Source: Firmicutes bacterium UBA993 (GTDB taxonomy: Bacteria > Bacillota > Dethiobacteria > DTU022). Taken from it: 5,684 nt of DNA. The stretch covers positions 1,580-7,263 of the forward strand of contig DBBD01000158.1 of the NCBI GenBank assembly GCA_002292015.1, read 5' to 3'. Under the pieces are notes generated by a model that had not been told where the DNA came from, did no database searches, and saw nothing but the letters and a program-made list of their open reading frames with translations. The translations under genes were made by a program, and so were the position numbers. This document shows, one piece after another, positions 4,787 through 5,684 of the stretch (positions are counted from its first letter, which is position 1; each line of letters begins with the position of its first letter).

Positions 4787-5619
4787 CCAGGCTAACGGCA
4801 GAGCAGGTCCTGGATATTCCCGGCAAGATAAAGGAGTTTGACCGGCAACTGCTCAAAAAAACCGGCTGCAGCTTAAAAGAGTTGGCCCTTGACGTTGTAG
4901 CTCCTGCCTTAACCCCGGCTGCGGTTCCCTTAAATCCTGCTGCCTGCCCGGTGGCGATAATTCCCATCACAGCCGGAGCGGGTACCATTAAAGGTTTTAG
5001 TGAAGCGCTTTGCGCCGTTGCCGCTTATCTCGGTTTCCCGGCCTTTATCACCAAGGTTTCTGATGTCGCCGGCCTGGCCCGGGCCTACCAGGGCAACGCA
5101 AGCATAGCGCTGATGGCTGACGACTATTTGTACGCCGCCATTAACCTCAAAACCCGCCGCGTTGTCGGTAACGACGAAGCCACGGCTAAAGGTTACACCG
5201 CGGCTCTGGGGAAAATGGCCGGCGGTATCGCCGGTAAAGAAGTCTTACTGATCGGCTTAGGTCCACTCGGCGTCGCCGCGGCGCAAGCCCTCTTGCAAGA
5301 GGGGGCCGGGCTGATCTTTTACGACCTGGTCAGAGAAAAGGAGGCAGCCCTCTTTAAAAGTTGTACCGGGGAAGAACAGCAGCGGATTACGATCGGCCTA
5401 AGCCTGGAGCAGGCCCTTGCTCGCACCTGCTTAATCTATGATGCTTCGTCGGGCTCGGCCTTTATTCCGGCCGCCTGGCTGCCTGCCAGCGCAATTGTTT
5501 CCGCCCCCGGTTTGCCACTGGGGCTTGACTCCATGGCGGCTCAAAAAGTCGCTGATCGGCTAATCCACGAGCCGCTGCAGATCGGCACCGCTGTAATGCT
5601 CTTTCAGGCCCTGAGTTGA
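4783..5619 (+). CDS. pylD: Pyrrolysine-forming dehydrogenase PylD
   Basis: PylD is the last biosynthetic enzyme. It oxidises the ornithine amine of 3-methylornithinyl-lysine with NAD+ to an aldehyde that closes to the pyrroline ring. The N-terminal substrate half shows L4 in the first helix, IPITAGAGTIKGFSEAL (60-76), the GFPAFITKVSDVAG segment and LMADDYLYAAIN (110-121) with D113/D114. The C-terminal half has the Rossmann dinucleotide motif VLLIGLGPLG (154-163; GxGxxG at 158-163), and ends with EPLQIGTAVML, all as in archaeal PylD. At 278 residues it is about 20 longer than Methanosarcina PylD (259); part of the excess is a Pro/Ala-rich stretch near 38-56. The GTG start (4783-4785) overlaps the pylC TGA and has GAGG (4770-4773) nine bases upstream. 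It ends in TGA. Confidence 0.95.
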   Translation: MTRLTAEQVLDIPGKIKEFDRQLLKKTGCSLKELALDVVAPALTPAAVPLNPAACPVAIIPITAGAGTIKGFSEALCAVAAYLGFPAFITKVSDVAGLARAYQGNASIALMADDYLYAAINLKTRRVVGNDEATAKGYTAALGKMAGGIAGKEVLLIGLGPLGVAAAQALLQEGAGLIFYDLVREKEAALFKSCTGEEQQRITIGLSLEQALARTCLIYDASSGSAFIPAAWLPASAIVSAPGLPLGLDSMAAQKVADRLIHEPLQIGTAVMLFQALS

Positions 5620-5684
5620 ACAATAACGGATAAATTGTAACAAACTACCCCGTATATTTCTGGAAAAGGAATAAACGTCGCCCT
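5620..5684 (+). other. Downstream tail with possible ribosome site for the next gene (pylSn candidate)
   Basis: After pylD comes an A+T-rich stretch with no terminator-like hairpin and then GGAAAAGGA (5662-5670), a good Shine-Dalgarno-like run. No ATG, GTG or TTG follows within the remaining 14 bases, so any start lies past the window or is non-standard. In Desulfitobacterium the separate N-terminal synthetase gene pylSn follows pylD, so pylSn is the natural expectation here, but none of its coding sequence is visible. Confidence 0.3.

Noticed and set aside
5620..5684. Start of pylSn inside the window
   Set aside because: A ribosome-site-like run is present, but no ATG, GTG or TTG follows it before the edge, and no PylSn residues can be read.

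Overview
This window holds the core of a bacterial pyrrolysine (Pyl, the 22nd amino acid) system. On the + strand, in order, are pylT (the amber-decoding tRNA-Pyl, 1328-1399), pylSc (catalytic domain of pyrrolysyl-tRNA synthetase), pylB (radical SAM methylornithine synthase), pylC (ATP-grasp ligase) and pylD (dehydrogenase that forms the ring). At the left edge a divergent, truncated MATE-family efflux transporter gene lies on the - strand.

The organism is most likely an anaerobic Gram-positive bacterium of the Clostridia/Peptococcaceae kind. The synthetase gene encodes only the catalytic domain, which is the split bacterial arrangement known from Desulfitobacterium and a few deltaproteobacteria; methanogenic archaea mostly have a fused protein. 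The tRNA and PylSc closely resemble, from memory, those of Desulfitobacterium hafniense. Strong purine-rich Shine-Dalgarno sites and frequent non-ATG starts fit this. The assignment is inference; no search was run.

Layout: 1-975 MATE transporter (-, cut by the window edge); 976-1327 divergent intergenic region with a candidate promoter for each direction; 1328-1399 pylT; 1400-1602 pylSc leader, containing a seven-codon reading frame with its own ribosome site that ends in TAG next to the pylSc start; 1603-2436 pylSc; 2437-2548 short gap; 2549-3607 pylB; 3620-4786 pylC; 4783-5619 pylD, overlapping pylC by 4 bases; 5620-5684 a tail ending in a Shine-Dalgarno-like run that may belong to the next gene, possibly pylSn. 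The tight spacing of pylB, pylC and pylD supports one operon.

How they work together: PylB isomerises lysine to 3-methylornithine, PylC joins this to a second lysine, PylD oxidises the product so that it cyclises to pyrrolysine, and PylSc (with a separate PylSn, not in this window) charges tRNA-Pyl, which reads UAG. The usual clients, methylamine methyltransferases, are not in the window.

The most interesting unexplained signal is the pylSc leader. A mini-gene with an amber codon has two successive in-frame stops (TAG, then TGA), each overlapping a possible pylSc start. This is a candidate pyrrolysine-sensing or self-regulating leader. A second oddity is that the best Shine-Dalgarno sites of both pylSc and pylB sit at ideal distance from an in-frame ATA, whereas the conventional TTG starts are poorly spaced.
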